From contig PHBZ01000008.1 of assembly GCA_002840755.1 (NCBI GenBank), positions 62,001-126,000 of the forward strand: a stretch of DNA of 64,000 nt. The letters run 5' to 3'. Within the stretch, counting starts at the first letter, position 1. The number at the start of each line of letters is the position of its first letter. A program made the position numbers and the translations under genes. Below, in pieces: positions 37,218 to 47,276 of this stretch. The notes under the pieces are model-generated. The model saw nothing but the letters and a program-made list of their open reading frames with translations, searched no databases and was not told the origin of the DNA. Source of the stretch: Chloroflexi bacterium HGW-Chloroflexi-10 (GTDB taxonomy: Bacteria; Chloroflexota; Anaerolineae; Anaerolineales; Anaerolineaceae).

Positions 37218-37885
37218 CGAAAAAAATAATCCGCATAATAATCGTAGATGATCACACAGTCGTTCGGGAAGGGCTTGTGGCTATCTTAAGCGCCCAACAT
37301 GATATGACTATAGTGGGGGTGGGGGTAAATGGAATTGAAGCGGTGGATTTAGCCGCCCGGCTTAATCCGGACGTCATCCTGATAGATTTGGTCATGCCGC
37401 AAATGGACGGACTGGCTGCCATTCAAGCAATCAAAGCTGCCAATCCGCAAGCTCAAATTCTGGTTCTGACCAGCTTTGCCGATGATGAGCGTGTCTTTCC
37501 TGCGATCAAGGCTGGCGCCATGGGATATTTACTGAAAGACACTCCCCGCGAGGATTTAATCCAGGCCATCCGCGATGTTTCTCAGGGGAAGATTTCTTTA
37601 CATCCATCAATCGCGCGCCGCATTATCCGGGAAATCAATCAACCCATAAAACAGCCCCTCCCGTCCGTAACCCTCACCGAGCGAGAAATGGAGGCCCTGC
37701 GCCTGATCGCCCGTGGTTTATCAAACCAGGAAATGGCCTCCGCAATGACCATTCATGAAAACACGGTGGCCAAATATGTCAGTGCGGTGCTGACCAAACT
37801 CCACCTCGCCAACCGTACCCAGGCTGCCTTGTACGCACTCCGCATGGGGTGGGCCAATCAGGACGAAGACCCTCCAGGTGGGTAA
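37214..37885 (+). CDS. NarL/FixJ-family response regulator
   Basis: In this 223-residue regulator the receiver has D12-D13, the phospho-acceptor D58 (ILIDLVMPQMDG), the Thr/Ser in LVLTSF and the Lys in YLLKDTP. The C-terminal LuxR-type HTH is complete (LTEREMEALRLIARGLSNQE, then HENTVAKYVSAVLTKL). The ATGA overlap with the kinase gene marks a cognate pair. Targets are unknown; the exported proteins downstream are candidates by proximity only. Confidence 0.95.
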   Translation: MTKKIIRIIIVDDHTVVREGLVAILSAQHDMTIVGVGVNGIEAVDLAARLNPDVILIDLVMPQMDGLAAIQAIKAANPQAQILVLTSFADDERVFPAIKAGAMGYLLKDTPREDLIQAIRDVSQGKISLHPSIARRIIREINQPIKQPLPSVTLTEREMEALRLIARGLSNQEMASAMTIHENTVAKYVSAVLTKLHLANRTQAALYALRMGWANQDEDPPGG

Positions 37886-37974
37886 TTCCTTCCTGTTTGG
37901 CACGAAGTTTTTAACCAGAAGAAACACCAGTTTCCTGCATTTTCCTTTGATCCGGATTCTGTCAAAATGGAATC

Positions 37975-38340
37975 ATGCCAGGAAAACTTTCAGGGATGCT
38001 CATCATCGCTTCACCCGGCCGCATGCGTAGCAGCTTCTTGGTGTTGTTGAAATCTTTATTTCCCCATATTCAGATTGAACAAACACAGGATATTCCCATA
38101 GCCACGCATTTGCTGGAAACCCATCCATCTTTGCTGGTATTAATTGATGTGGATCTTCCCGAAGAACAAGGCTGGCAAACAGGTCTCTTGGTCAGGCAGC
38201 TTTACCTGCAGCATCACGCGATGATGTTGGCTCATAAAACTTGCCAGATTGACCGGGCAAACCTCGCGCAATTGGACGCGCTTCTACTCGACGGAATAAC
38301 GAGCGCCGCATTAACAGATGCGTTTCAGGTGTTCTTCTGA
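37975..38340 (+). CDS. Degenerate receiver-like protein
   Basis: A 121-residue protein that folds like a receiver by pattern: LIIASPGRMRSSFLVLLKSLF, then LLVLIDVDLPEEQGWQTG with an Asp in the usual phospho-acceptor position. The acidic pair after strand 1 is replaced by Ser-Pro and the conserved Lys near the end is not evident, so normal phosphotransfer is unlikely. It lies 89 nt after the NarL-type regulator on the same strand and may be a decayed or phosphorylation-independent receiver. Confidence 0.65.
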   Translation: MPGKLSGMLIIASPGRMRSSFLVLLKSLFPHIQIEQTQDIPIATHLLETHPSLLVLIDVDLPEEQGWQTGLLVRQLYLQHHAMMLAHKTCQIDRANLAQLDALLLDGITSAALTDAFQVFF

Positions 38341-38463
38341 TCTGAAAACCCGGGAATTGATTAACTGGGGGACCAATTCCAAAACACGTTACCCCGAATA
38401 ATTAGTTTCATTTAGTTCATCTGTATTTTTCATTATCTTTGCTGCCACGGAGGAAAACACACA

Positions 38464-40467
38464 ATGTCGCTTTACAAACGCATAAAATATGGTTGTTTCG
38501 TCATGCTATTTTCTCTGTTGGTTGCTATGTTCTTTTTTGGTCAACCACCCCGCATAGCCCAGGCAATTATAGCAACTCGCTATGTAAAACCGGATGGTGT
38601 CGCCAGTGGGGATTGCAGTACCTGGGCCGCAGCCTGCAATCTGCAATACGCTATCAGCGTCGCTACAAACTCGCAGGAGATTTGGGTCATGCAGGGCACC
38701 TATAAGCCTGGAACAACCCGCGATGACACTTTTATCCTCAAGAACGGGGTGCGTTATTATGGAGGTTTTTCTGGCAATGAAAGCTCGTTCAATCAACGCA
38801 ACATCTTATTAAATGTGACAATTCTGAGTGGGGATATCGGCGTTCTAGGGAATAACGCCGATAACTCCCAACATGTTGTTTCCGCAAACTGGGCCAATAA
38901 TGCAACAATTCTGGATGGCTTTACCATCAGCGGTGGAAAATCAGAGACAAATGGAGGCGGTCTGTATAGTGTCAATAGCAGCCCCTTATTACGCAATCTG
39001 AAGTTTATTGGTAATTCGGCTGTTGAAGATGGCGCCGGTGTGTTTTTGGATAACAGCCAATCCCAGTTGATCAGTGTGGATTTCATAGACAACACTTCAG
39101 AGCGATTCGGCGGCGGGCTGTATGTTCACAACAGCATGCTATTGTTTATCACCAATGCGGTCTTTCTTGGTAATTCTGCCGTTACCGGCGGCGGAATATA
39201 TATTGAAGACACTGGCATTTCATGCTTTGCCCGCGTTACCTTTCAGGAAAATACCGCCGGTTTCTCTTCCGGCGCTATGTATGCCTACGGTTTTTCAGGC
39301 AATATGCAGGTAGTATCCTTTGACCGGAATTCAGCCGTATTGTCAATCGGTGGGATGAACCTGATCCAAAGCAGTCCAACCATTAACAACATCACCTTCT
39401 CCGGAAATTCTGCCCTTTACGGCGGTGCGCTGGGAATTCAAGGCGGTACCCCAGAACTCAAGCACATCACGTTAACTAACAACTTGGCAGGGAATAGTGG
39501 GGGCGCTATTTACCTGTATGATACCGCTGCGGAAATCAAGGAGTCGATTATTTGGGGAAATTCGGCTCCTTCCGCTCCGGAAATTTACTTGGATACCATT
39601 TCACTGGTCCCCACGCTCAGTAATAATGTGTTGAAAACCGGTTGCCCAACCGCTAGTAATTGCAGCGCTGCCATCCTGAGTGACCCAATGCTGGGGCTGT
39701 TAGCAAGCCATGGAACAGACTTATATGGAGCTACCCCTCCCACCATCCCGTTGCTATTTGGCAGTTCAGCCATCGATACCGGAAATGACTCCGAATGCTC
39801 CGCGTTTGACCAGCGTAACATTGAACGGCCGCTTGGAGATCATTGTGACATCGGCGCGTATGAATCACGTGAGTTTACAGTTGCCTTAAATGGCGGCAAC
39901 CAATACACAGCCATTGGCAGCCCATTCAAAGATCCGCTGAAGGTTCGCATCTCCAGTTCATTTGGTGACCCGGTCAATGGATCCGCTGCCGTTTTTACAG
40001 CGCCGGCTTCGGGCGCCAGTGCTGCGCCAGCCGCACAGACTGTACAGTTTAGTGGAGGCGAGGCATCGGCTAATTTCTCAGCCAATCAAATTCTTGGAGC
40101 CTATATCGTTAGGGCGCAGATTGGAAATATAACTATTCCCTTCCCCCTATTGAACGGGCCGGCAATGAGCATTACCACCCAGTCCAATCCAACCCTGTAT
40201 CAACAGCCGCTGGTCATTACCGTCCAGGTTAGCGACCCGGGTGGAACTCCAACCGGCACGCTGGAGTTGTACGACGCTGATACCCTCATCGCAACCCAGA
40301 CTCTCGTGGACGGTACGGCAGTCTTCAATTTACCGGATATTTCAGGTGGCTATCATTACTTTGAAGCCCTCTACAGTGGCGATGCCAGTTTTCTGCCCAG
40401 CCGCTCTGCTGTAATTGAACAGTTCGTTTACGAATATGGAATTTTCTTGCCTGTGCTCATCCAGTAA
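38464..40467 (+). CDS. Secreted parallel beta-helix protein with Ig-like domain and FLPL-type tail
   Basis: A 667-residue exported protein. The signal peptide runs to about 37. Residues 40-460 are a right-handed beta-helix with repeated GGGLYS, GGGIYIED and FSGNSAL-type elements, as in polymorphic outer-membrane or pectate-lyase-like adhesins. An Ig-like (Big_3-type) domain spans about 560-655 (TLELYDADTLIA, YSGDASFLPSRS), and the tail is GIFLPVLIQ. GGAGG precedes the start. It is probably a surface or extracellular adhesin or polysaccharide-binding protein. Confidence 0.87.
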   Translation: MSLYKRIKYGCFVMLFSLLVAMFFFGQPPRIAQAIIATRYVKPDGVASGDCSTWAAACNLQYAISVATNSQEIWVMQGTYKPGTTRDDTFILKNGVRYYGGFSGNESSFNQRNILLNVTILSGDIGVLGNNADNSQHVVSANWANNATILDGFTISGGKSETNGGGLYSVNSSPLLRNLKFIGNSAVEDGAGVFLDNSQSQLISVDFIDNTSERFGGGLYVHNSMLLFITNAVFLGNSAVTGGGIYIEDTGISCFARVTFQENTAGFSSGAMYAYGFSGNMQVVSFDRNSAVLSIGGMNLIQSSPTINNITFSGNSALYGGALGIQGGTPELKHITLTNNLAGNSGGAIYLYDTAAEIKESIIWGNSAPSAPEIYLDTISLVPTLSNNVLKTGCPTASNCSAAILSDPMLGLLASHGTDLYGATPPTIPLLFGSSAIDTGNDSECSAFDQRNIERPLGDHCDIGAYESREFTVALNGGNQYTAIGSPFKDPLKVRISSSFGDPVNGSAAVFTAPASGASAAPAAQTVQFSGGEASANFSANQILGAYIVRAQIGNITIPFPLLNGPAMSITTQSNPTLYQQPLVITVQVSDPGGTPTGTLELYDADTLIATQTLVDGTAVFNLPDISGGYHYFEALYSGDASFLPSRSAVIEQFVYEYGIFLPVLIQ

Positions 40468-40570
40468 TTTACCCAAAAAACGAAACGCTGAAAAACAATA
40501 AACACAAATATTGATGCGCCTGCATTCTGGTATAGCATGCAGGGGAATAAAAATAAAAGGAATAATCAGC

Positions 40571-41839
40571 ATGAAACAACCTGTAGTTATGTTATTGATC
40601 CTTGCTTTACTTTCCGGGTGCAGCCAAAGTACGCCCACAACGCTGCCTCCAACGCAAGTGGTGCTCTCAAGCCCAACCGAACAAGTGCCAACGATTTCAC
40701 CCGAACCTACCGCTGCGCCACAGATTGCCGAATCGTTAACATGGCAAACCACGGATGCCGGCGCTATTCAATTCCAACCCAACACAACGGCTTGGTATAC
40801 ACCCGGCGACCTTGCTCCAAATACGGCTATTCGTTTTGCACTCTCGGCGTTACAGGGCCAGCAACTGACTGTCCGATTGACAACCGAGCCATCTTCAGAA
40901 GACGTTCCTTTGGCAGCGCTGTATATCACAGATTCAACCGGCCAGGTTCTTACGCCCAATCCTGTCACCTACTGGAGCGGTATACTGCAGTCCACCCAGG
41001 AATTTTCGATAGAAATCCGCTCATTGGCTCAGCAGCAGATTAATTACACACTCTTTATTGAGATTCCCGCCGCGCTGATAGACCCTGCATTGGGTGAAAA
41101 ATACGATTTGATCTCGCTGGATATTTGCCAGATGATTCGCGAAGCGGCTGCCCAGGCAATTGGGGTTGATTTTGCTCTGGAGGACAGGGCTCCCTTCCTT
41201 GATGTTGTTGCAGGTGAAGCCGGGCAGGGCTGCCGGTTAACCGCTTTTGGGGATGGGAACACGTTTGCCGACCCTCAAGCTGTCGTAAAAGCTCTGATCG
41301 GCTCGGCAGGCTTAGGCTGGACAGAGCAGTTAGCGTATCAGGCCGGTGGTCCAACCGGTTCATCCGCCGGGTTAACCCGTGATATGGCTTTGATGTTGAT
41401 CACTGCCAATTGGTCACCAGTCATGGGTGTGGAATGCCCATCCGATCAGCCCATCGCCAGTTGCGATCTGGCTCCGGACCAAAAGGTCTGCACCATCCGT
41501 ATTAACATCGCCCAATATCGGACCGATTTTTCTTTGGATGGTCACTGGGAAAATGCGGATACCGGTTTCAGTCTGGATCTGTACCAGGATTGGAAAACCA
41601 TCTATGGAACTCACGCCGTTGTAGCCCAGGGCGGCAATAAAATAGACAGCCTGGAGCTCTCCATTAATGGCAATCTCCAGGGACAGGTAGCCACTGTGCA
41701 ATTCCAAAGTTCTTTTACGGATCAGCTTGGTACCGCACAGATTACCTGCGTGGACGTTAACACCATTCTTTGGAAAATTATAGACGCGCCCGCTGGCGAA
41801 TTTTACCTGCCCGCTGAGGCAGTGCTGACGCGAAATTAA
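40571..41839 (+). CDS. Lipoprotein of unknown function
   Basis: About 422 residues. The signal peptide ends in a lipobox LLSGC, so it should be lipidated and surface-anchored. A Thr/Pro/Ser-rich linker follows, then beta-rich domains (TTAWYTPGDLAPNTAIRFAL; a C-terminal domain with CVDVNTILWKIIDAPAGEF). AAAGGAATAATCAGC precedes this ATG, which is why I prefer it to 40511. I do not recognise a family. It sits between two other exported proteins on the same strand. Confidence 0.85.
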   Translation: MKQPVVMLLILALLSGCSQSTPTTLPPTQVVLSSPTEQVPTISPEPTAAPQIAESLTWQTTDAGAIQFQPNTTAWYTPGDLAPNTAIRFALSALQGQQLTVRLTTEPSSEDVPLAALYITDSTGQVLTPNPVTYWSGILQSTQEFSIEIRSLAQQQINYTLFIEIPAALIDPALGEKYDLISLDICQMIREAAAQAIGVDFALEDRAPFLDVVAGEAGQGCRLTAFGDGNTFADPQAVVKALIGSAGLGWTEQLAYQAGGPTGSSAGLTRDMALMLITANWSPVMGVECPSDQPIASCDLAPDQKVCTIRINIAQYRTDFSLDGHWENADTGFSLDLYQDWKTIYGTHAVVAQGGNKIDSLELSINGNLQGQVATVQFQSSFTDQLGTAQITCVDVNTILWKIIDAPAGEFYLPAEAVLTRN

Positions 41840-41877
41840 ATTTGCACCCTTCAAACATCTTCCTGTCGAGGCCACAT

Positions 41878-44607
41878 ATGATCAAAATAAAACTATTTTT
41901 AAAAAACCTGCTGCTCACATGTCTGGTGATCACCCTTTTATCTGGCTTTTTCCCCTGGGGAACAGTACAGGCCGCTCCTACGCTTACAAATGTCGCTTCA
42001 ATGAATGCAGCCCGTACCCATCATACGGCAACCCTGCTGGCCAACGGTAAGGTGTTGGTGACCGGCGGTTTATATGACCTGATCGGCGGTGGTTATGCAC
42101 TGAGCAGTGCGGAGATCTATGATCCGCTGACCAATCAGTGGGCGGAGGTCGCGTCGATGAGTACCCCGCGCGCCGATCATACTGCAACCCTCCTCACCGA
42201 TGGCAGGGTGCTTGTCGCCGGAGGAAGGCTAAATTCCATTAACTTTGAGTCCAGTGCGGAGATCTACGACCCCATATTAAACACCTGGACAAGTACAGAA
42301 AACATGAATACCAGCCGTGGTTTCCATACGGCAACACTGCTCACCAACGGCAGCGTGCTCGTTGTTGGCGGCGCAGAGAATTTCAGTTTAAACGGGAAGT
42401 TACATAGTGTTGAATTGTACAATCCCCACACCAACACCTGGACGAATGTAGATTTTATGAATGCCTTTCGTTCTTTCCACACGGCTACGTTATTGTCAAA
42501 TGGAAAAGTGCTGGTGGCTGGCGGTAATTACTCATACGAACCCATTTCCGTAGAAATATATGACCCGCTTGCCGATAGTTGGACGGCTGCCGCTTCGCTA
42601 AGTGGAACACGTTATGGGCATACGGCAACACTTCTCCCCAACGGTAAAGTGCTTATTCTGGGAGGAAATGCTGCAGTAGCAGAAACCTATAATCCGCAAG
42701 ACAACACATGGGAAAATAATGCCGGATGTTCCGGGCCAGATTCTACTGCAACACTCCTTCCGGATGGAAAAGTGTATTTCTTCTACAGCAATTTCCTGTG
42801 TATATATAACCCAAACGATAGTGGTTCGCCAACCACCTATGTGCCTGTGGAGACCCACCTGAATCACACGGCCACACTCCTCCCAACCGGACAATTGCTG
42901 ATTGTGGGAGGCTATGATTTGAATAATATTTTGGCCACCGCCAGAATATTCAACGACCCAACCACCACAGTCTGGTCAGCGGTTGCGCCATTGAACACGG
43001 TTCGCGCCCGCCATACAGCCACACCTCTGCTCAATGGTAAGGTATTGGTGGCAGGTGGTTGGACAACCGCGAATGTCTACCTGGCTGCTGCCGAAATCTA
43101 TGATCCGCAGAACAATGTTTGGACAAATGCCGGATCGCTAAACACGGTTCGGCGCTACCACACCGCTACGCTGCTAACGGACGGCAGGGTCTTGGTAACC
43201 GGCGGCCTGACAACAGGCGATGTTCCTCTGTCCGCTGTGGAAATCTATGACCCGGCTGCAAACTCATGGACAGTGGCGGCTTCAATGCTTACTGCCCGCA
43301 GATTGCACACGGCCACATTGCTGCCCAATGGCAAGGTGATTGTCATCGGTGGTCCGGACAGCAGCGCTGAGATTTACAACCCGGCTTCAGATACCTGGAC
43401 GGCAGTTTCATCTATGAATTCTGCCCGAATTGCCCATACTGCCACTTTGTTACCCAATGCTAAAGTACTGATTGTGGGTGGCCAAAACAGCGGCGGCTAC
43501 CCGGGTATTGCAGAATTGTATGACCCGGATACAAATTCCTGGGCAAATGCTGCAGCACTGACGATTCCCCGCATATATCACACGACTGCGCTTTTGCCGA
43601 ATGGAAAAGTGCTCGTTGCAGGTGGCTATTCTAATGGTAGCATTCTCACCGCGGTGGAGATATATGATCCGGAATTCAACACCTGGGCAGATGGTTCGTC
43701 ACTGACGGCTGCCCGGAATGGGCATACCATGTCTGTGCTGCCAAATGGTCAGGTGCTCGCCGCTGGGGGTTATGGCCCTTCCGGTTATGTTGCCGTCACC
43801 GAGTTATATAATCCGGCTTTGAACACCTGGACGACTGTCGCGCCGCAGAACCCTATCCATAGTTCCACTTCAGCCACCCTGCTGCCAAATGGTAAACTCC
43901 TCGTTGTCGGGGGTGAAACATTGGGTGGTGGCTTTACCGCCAGCGCCGATGTGTTTGACCTGGGGCTGGGTTTTAACGAAGCATGGCGGCCAATGCTGGA
44001 TACAATTCCCTCAACCTCACGATTAGGCGCACCCCTTCAGTTCACCGGTACGGGTTTCCGCGGCCACAAAAATAGCGAAGCTTCCGGGGGCGGGGTAAAT
44101 AATTCAGCCAGCAATATCCCGCTGGTACAAATTCGCCGTCTGGATAACGATCAGGTGTTGTGGGTTCAGCCCGCTGATTTCAACACTACATCGTATTCTT
44201 CACTGCCAATAAAGGGTCTTCCTGCTGGTCCTGCCGCTGTCACTGTATTCGTCAACGGTATTCCTGGTCTGTCGCACATCGTGGTTTTCGAGCGTAGCTC
44301 AACCACCACCACCCTTACCACCAACGCCAATCCGGCCGAAGTCGGGCAGAACATTACCTTTACCGCCGCCGTCAGCTCGGAAATCGGTGAACCAACCGGA
44401 ACAGTAATCTTCAAAGAAGGTGCACTCACCCTCGGTGCAAACTCGCTGACCGCTGGTATTGCCACATTCAATACGGCCATGTTATCAGCTGGGTCTCACA
44501 CCATCATCGCCGAATATAGTGGTGATTCGGATTACTACAGCAGCCTTTCAACCGCGGTGGCTCAAAAAGTCTGTTTTCAGGTGTTCTTACCGCTGCTTAT
44601 CCGCTGA
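41878..44607 (+). CDS. Secreted Kelch-repeat protein with Ig-like domain and FLPL-type tail
   Basis: About 909 residues. The signal peptide ends near ...VQAAPT. At least 13 Kelch-type repeats of about 50 residues follow, each with the pattern R..HTATLL.NGKVLV.GG and then EIYDP..N.W, enough for two propellers. An Ig-like domain (about 810-900) precedes the tail QVFLPLLIR. The start at 41878 has GAGG just upstream and removes 12 extra residues. It is likely an extracellular binding or galactose-oxidase-like scaffold; no copper ligands can be assigned by eye. Confidence 0.88.
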   Translation: MIKIKLFLKNLLLTCLVITLLSGFFPWGTVQAAPTLTNVASMNAARTHHTATLLANGKVLVTGGLYDLIGGGYALSSAEIYDPLTNQWAEVASMSTPRADHTATLLTDGRVLVAGGRLNSINFESSAEIYDPILNTWTSTENMNTSRGFHTATLLTNGSVLVVGGAENFSLNGKLHSVELYNPHTNTWTNVDFMNAFRSFHTATLLSNGKVLVAGGNYSYEPISVEIYDPLADSWTAAASLSGTRYGHTATLLPNGKVLILGGNAAVAETYNPQDNTWENNAGCSGPDSTATLLPDGKVYFFYSNFLCIYNPNDSGSPTTYVPVETHLNHTATLLPTGQLLIVGGYDLNNILATARIFNDPTTTVWSAVAPLNTVRARHTATPLLNGKVLVAGGWTTANVYLAAAEIYDPQNNVWTNAGSLNTVRRYHTATLLTDGRVLVTGGLTTGDVPLSAVEIYDPAANSWTVAASMLTARRLHTATLLPNGKVIVIGGPDSSAEIYNPASDTWTAVSSMNSARIAHTATLLPNAKVLIVGGQNSGGYPGIAELYDPDTNSWANAAALTIPRIYHTTALLPNGKVLVAGGYSNGSILTAVEIYDPEFNTWADGSSLTAARNGHTMSVLPNGQVLAAGGYGPSGYVAVTELYNPALNTWTTVAPQNPIHSSTSATLLPNGKLLVVGGETLGGGFTASADVFDLGLGFNEAWRPMLDTIPSTSRLGAPLQFTGTGFRGHKNSEASGGGVNNSASNIPLVQIRRLDNDQVLWVQPADFNTTSYSSLPIKGLPAGPAAVTVFVNGIPGLSHIVVFERSSTTTTLTTNANPAEVGQNITFTAAVSSEIGEPTGTVIFKEGALTLGANSLTAGIATFNTAMLSAGSHTIIAEYSGDSDYYSSLSTAVAQKVCFQVFLPLLIR

Positions 44608-44740
44608 AACGATCCCGAAAATTCAAGCCCCATACCAGATTAACCCTTATAGCTTGAATATCGTTGTAAATTTTCAAATAATCTACCCGATTTTAAGCTA
44701 CTATACTGCATACCGGAATTTTGTAAAATCGATAGGCAGT

Positions 44741-44881
44741 ATGATGACCGCTGTCTACAAGCCCAATGCTCAGCTCAAAGTCTTGAAGTTATTGGATATT
44801 GATCCACTGGCCACCCGCACTCATCTGTATGCCAAATCGACTATGCCTTTCAGGATCAGGAGGTGTTATGACCAAAGATGA
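44741..44881 (+). pseudogene. Possible remnant of a quinone-oxidoreductase N-terminus
   Basis: A 46-codon frame begins MMTAVYKPNAQLKVLKLLDI and aligns with the first ~24 residues of the MDR reductase at 33337 (about half identical: AVY, VLK, DIDP). After that the similarity stops and the frame runs into the next gene. It is probably a broken paralogue, but the match is short. Confidence 0.35.
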
Positions 44882-45254
44882 CAATACGGAGTTTATCGCT
44901 GTTCTTCAAAGTTTTGATCTGACTGTTCAGAAAATAGCCTTGGAAGCCCGCTCTCTCATATTTGATGTTTTACCTCAAACGGTTGAGGTTGTTTGGTCGC
45001 AGCAAAAGACCATGGGATACGGTACCGGTCCCAAGAAAATGTCTGAACATTTTTGTTGGATTGCGCCATATAAAAAACACGTCCTCCTTGGGTTTAACTA
45101 CGGCAGTGAATTGGCCGACCCTGAGCATCTCCTCGAAGGCACAGGAAAGCTTTTTCGTCATATCCGCCTCGCCACGCCGGAGGATCTGCATAAACCCGCA
45201 GTGCGTGCTCTGCTAAAACAGGCAGCAACGCATCGGGTCCCACCTCCGAAATAA
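44868..45254 (+). CDS. DUF1801-like protein
   Basis: About 128 residues from the ATG at 44868, which has AGGAGGTG. DUF1801-type signatures are VEVVWSQQKTMGYGTGP, CWIAPYKKHVLLGFNYGSEL and HIRLATPEDLHKPAVRAL. The family includes YdhG and a frataxin-like fold, and its role is not settled. It is one of four DUF1801-type genes in the accessory region. It is on the plus strand, unlike most of them. Confidence 0.82.
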   Translation: MTKDDNTEFIAVLQSFDLTVQKIALEARSLIFDVLPQTVEVVWSQQKTMGYGTGPKKMSEHFCWIAPYKKHVLLGFNYGSELADPEHLLEGTGKLFRHIRLATPEDLHKPAVRALLKQAATHRVPPPK

Positions 45255-45259
45255 CGTAA

Positions 45260-45349
45260 GGGCGACGCATGCGTCGCCCCCTCTCGAAATAGGGTACGGG
45301 CGAGGCAAGAGGAATCCGGCCAGCCTGTAACGTACCATCTTGCCTCGCC
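45260..45349 (+). terminator. Two adjacent hairpins after the DUF1801 gene
   Basis: A perfect 20-bp palindrome GGGCGACGCATGCGTCGCCC (45260-45279) is followed by GGCGAGGCAAGA (45299-45310) pairing with TCTTGCCTCGCC (45338-45349). No T-run follows. They may be terminators or remnants of small mobile palindromes. Confidence 0.45.
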
Positions 45350-45483
45350 TTCCCTGTCAGAATTCCCCCGCGGATTTCTAAAATATCACTCCTCAATCGG
45401 GAAAAATTCCATATAATAAATATTGGGTCGCTGTTAATCTGGTTAATTTGGATAGGGTGCTATGAAAAGTGTAGGTAAATACA

Positions 45484-46440
45484 TTGGAAATATTGTCTTC
45501 CTCCCCATTTAGTGTTCGTCTGTTTGATCCTGCTCAAGACTTTCCTGCTCTGGTTGAGCTTGTCAATGCGATTGAGGCCGTTGACAGAAGCGGCGAGGCC
45601 ACGACGGAAGATCAGCAGCGGGCACAATTATCCTGGCCGGGGCGTGATCTCCTGCGTGACCGCTGGGTCGTTACTGCAGCCGAGCAGCAAGATCAACTGC
45701 TCGGGTATGGTGACTCGTGGAAAAAGCCAACCACGCCCACCGCCGATATCTACGTCGGTGTTCACCCTGTTTACCGCTGCCGTGGATTAGGTGGTGAACT
45801 GCTGCGGCGTATACTTGTTCGCGCTGGCGAGCAATGTGCAGCACACGTCGCGGTCTATGCAGATGCAAACAATTCTTCCTCCCAACACTTCCTTCGCCAA
45901 CGTGGGTTCGCGGTTGCTGGCGCTTATTTTGAGCTGCATACCTCCATGCCTCACGTGATTGAAGTACCTCATTGGCCCGCAGGTTATACACTTCGCCGCT
46001 TTAGTGAGACACCCAACTTGCCCGGCCTGGTTGATACGCTCAACCGTAGTTATGGTGATCGCTTTGGGCATAAGATTACGACGGAAACGGAAATACAGCG
46101 CCGGCTGGACCTGGATCCACACAGTATATCGAACATCTTGTTGTTGTTTGATGCGCAAGAAGCCCTTATCGGGGTTTGCAGAGTGCACCCGACAAACAAC
46201 GAACAGGCCAATCAGGATAGCATTACCGGTTACCTGGATGGGCCGGGTGTCGTGCCAACGCATCGGCAGGAGGGTCTCTACCGGTCACTTGCGCTCGCTG
46301 GAATGCAGCGCTTACGTGAGCTGGGACAAACGCAGATTGTACTGGAGTCATGGGGTGATGAAGAACATATTATTTCAGACTACATTGAACTGGGCTTTAC
46401 CTGCCAACGGCATTTCCTGGCCTATCGACACAGTCTATAG
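45484..46440 (+). CDS. Double GNAT-domain acetyltransferase
   Basis: This 318-residue protein has two GNAT folds, about 10-155 and 165-318. The first has the acetyl-CoA loop YRCRGLGGELLRRIL. The second has HRQEGLYRSLALAGMQRL and the end segment YIELGFTCQRHFLAYR. This architecture is like mycothiol synthase and other tandem GNATs. The acceptor is unknown. The start is unsure: the frame opens with TTG at 45484 and no ATG or strong Shine-Dalgarno is in frame. Confidence 0.85.
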   Translation: MEILSSSPFSVRLFDPAQDFPALVELVNAIEAVDRSGEATTEDQQRAQLSWPGRDLLRDRWVVTAAEQQDQLLGYGDSWKKPTTPTADIYVGVHPVYRCRGLGGELLRRILVRAGEQCAAHVAVYADANNSSSQHFLRQRGFAVAGAYFELHTSMPHVIEVPHWPAGYTLRRFSETPNLPGLVDTLNRSYGDRFGHKITTETEIQRRLDLDPHSISNILLLFDAQEALIGVCRVHPTNNEQANQDSITGYLDGPGVVPTHRQEGLYRSLALAGMQRLRELGQTQIVLESWGDEEHIISDYIELGFTCQRHFLAYRHSL

Positions 46441-46646
46441 CACTCCTGCCTTTGGACGCATCCACTTCAATTAACCTGTTTATCTCAACCCATATCATAA
46501 AAAAACCACAATCATTTAATCATATCGAATCATAACTGTGGGTATGCAGGAAAGAACAATCCGACCCCCAAAAATGCGTAGGGGCGAAGCATCCGGAATC
46601 GTGTCCCTATCGAAATCTAATAGATTATCTCCGCATTCCTCGCCCG

Positions 46647-47129
46647 TTATTGCCCCACCGCTTTCTTCACAAGCTCGCTGATCCTTGCCTCTTCGGTGGC
46701 AGTCAACTTGGTCAGTCCGTAAGCGACCGGCCAGAAGGCGCCTTCATCAATGTTCGCCGCGTCGCTGAAGCCTAACGTCGCGTACCGCGTGTTGAACTTC
46801 TGCGCGCTTTGGAAGAAGCAAACAACCTTGCCGTCCTTGGCGTACGCTGGCATCCCGTACCACGTTTTTGGCAAAAGGACTGGCGCGCTGGCTTTGATGA
46901 TCGCATGCAGCTTCTCGGCCATGCTGCGATCCGGTTCCTCCATCGTGGCGATTGCTGCGAGCACGGCGCTTTCCCCGGCCTCCTTGTCCTTGCTCGCGCG
47001 CGCTTCCGCCTTTAGCTCCTTGGCGCGCTCCTTCATCGCGGCTTTTTCCTCATCGGTGAATCCCTTGGACTCCTTGTTGATCGCCGTAGAGCTCTTGGCG
47101 GACTTTTGTGTGTCCTTCGTTGGGCTCAT
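46647..47129 (-). CDS. DUF1801 protein with charged N-terminal extension
   Basis: A 160-residue protein. Residues 1-60 are a lysine/glutamate-rich helical region ([20 protein letters not shown]). The rest is a DUF1801 domain with [36 protein letters not shown] and AFWPVAYGL. Related proteins are annotated as iron chaperones of the frataxin-like fold, without firm proof. AAGGAGG lies ideally upstream. It is the first of the minus-strand run of small genes. Confidence 0.87.
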   Translation of the reverse strand: MSPTKDTQKSAKSSTAINKESKGFTDEEKAAMKERAKELKAEARASKDKEAGESAVLAAIATMEEPDRSMAEKLHAIIKASAPVLLPKTWYGMPAYAKDGKVVCFFQSAQKFNTRYATLGFSDAANIDEGAFWPVAYGLTKLTATEEARISELVKKAVGQ

Positions 47130-47276
47130 ACAAACCTCCTTAAAGTTTGATTGTTTGCCTTTGTAGCAAAGTTTTCAACCATCCCTTATGGATGGCTAGT
47201 TTATTGTAGAACGCTCATTCTTGAGCGTCAAGATAAATATTATCGCATTAGGTCGGCGTATAACTACTGCAAGATG

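Noticed and set aside
47151..47260. Hairpin GACGCTCAAGAATGAGCGTT as an attC half-site
   Set aside because: It is a simple small hairpin without core motifs at its ends; more likely a terminator-like structure or chance.
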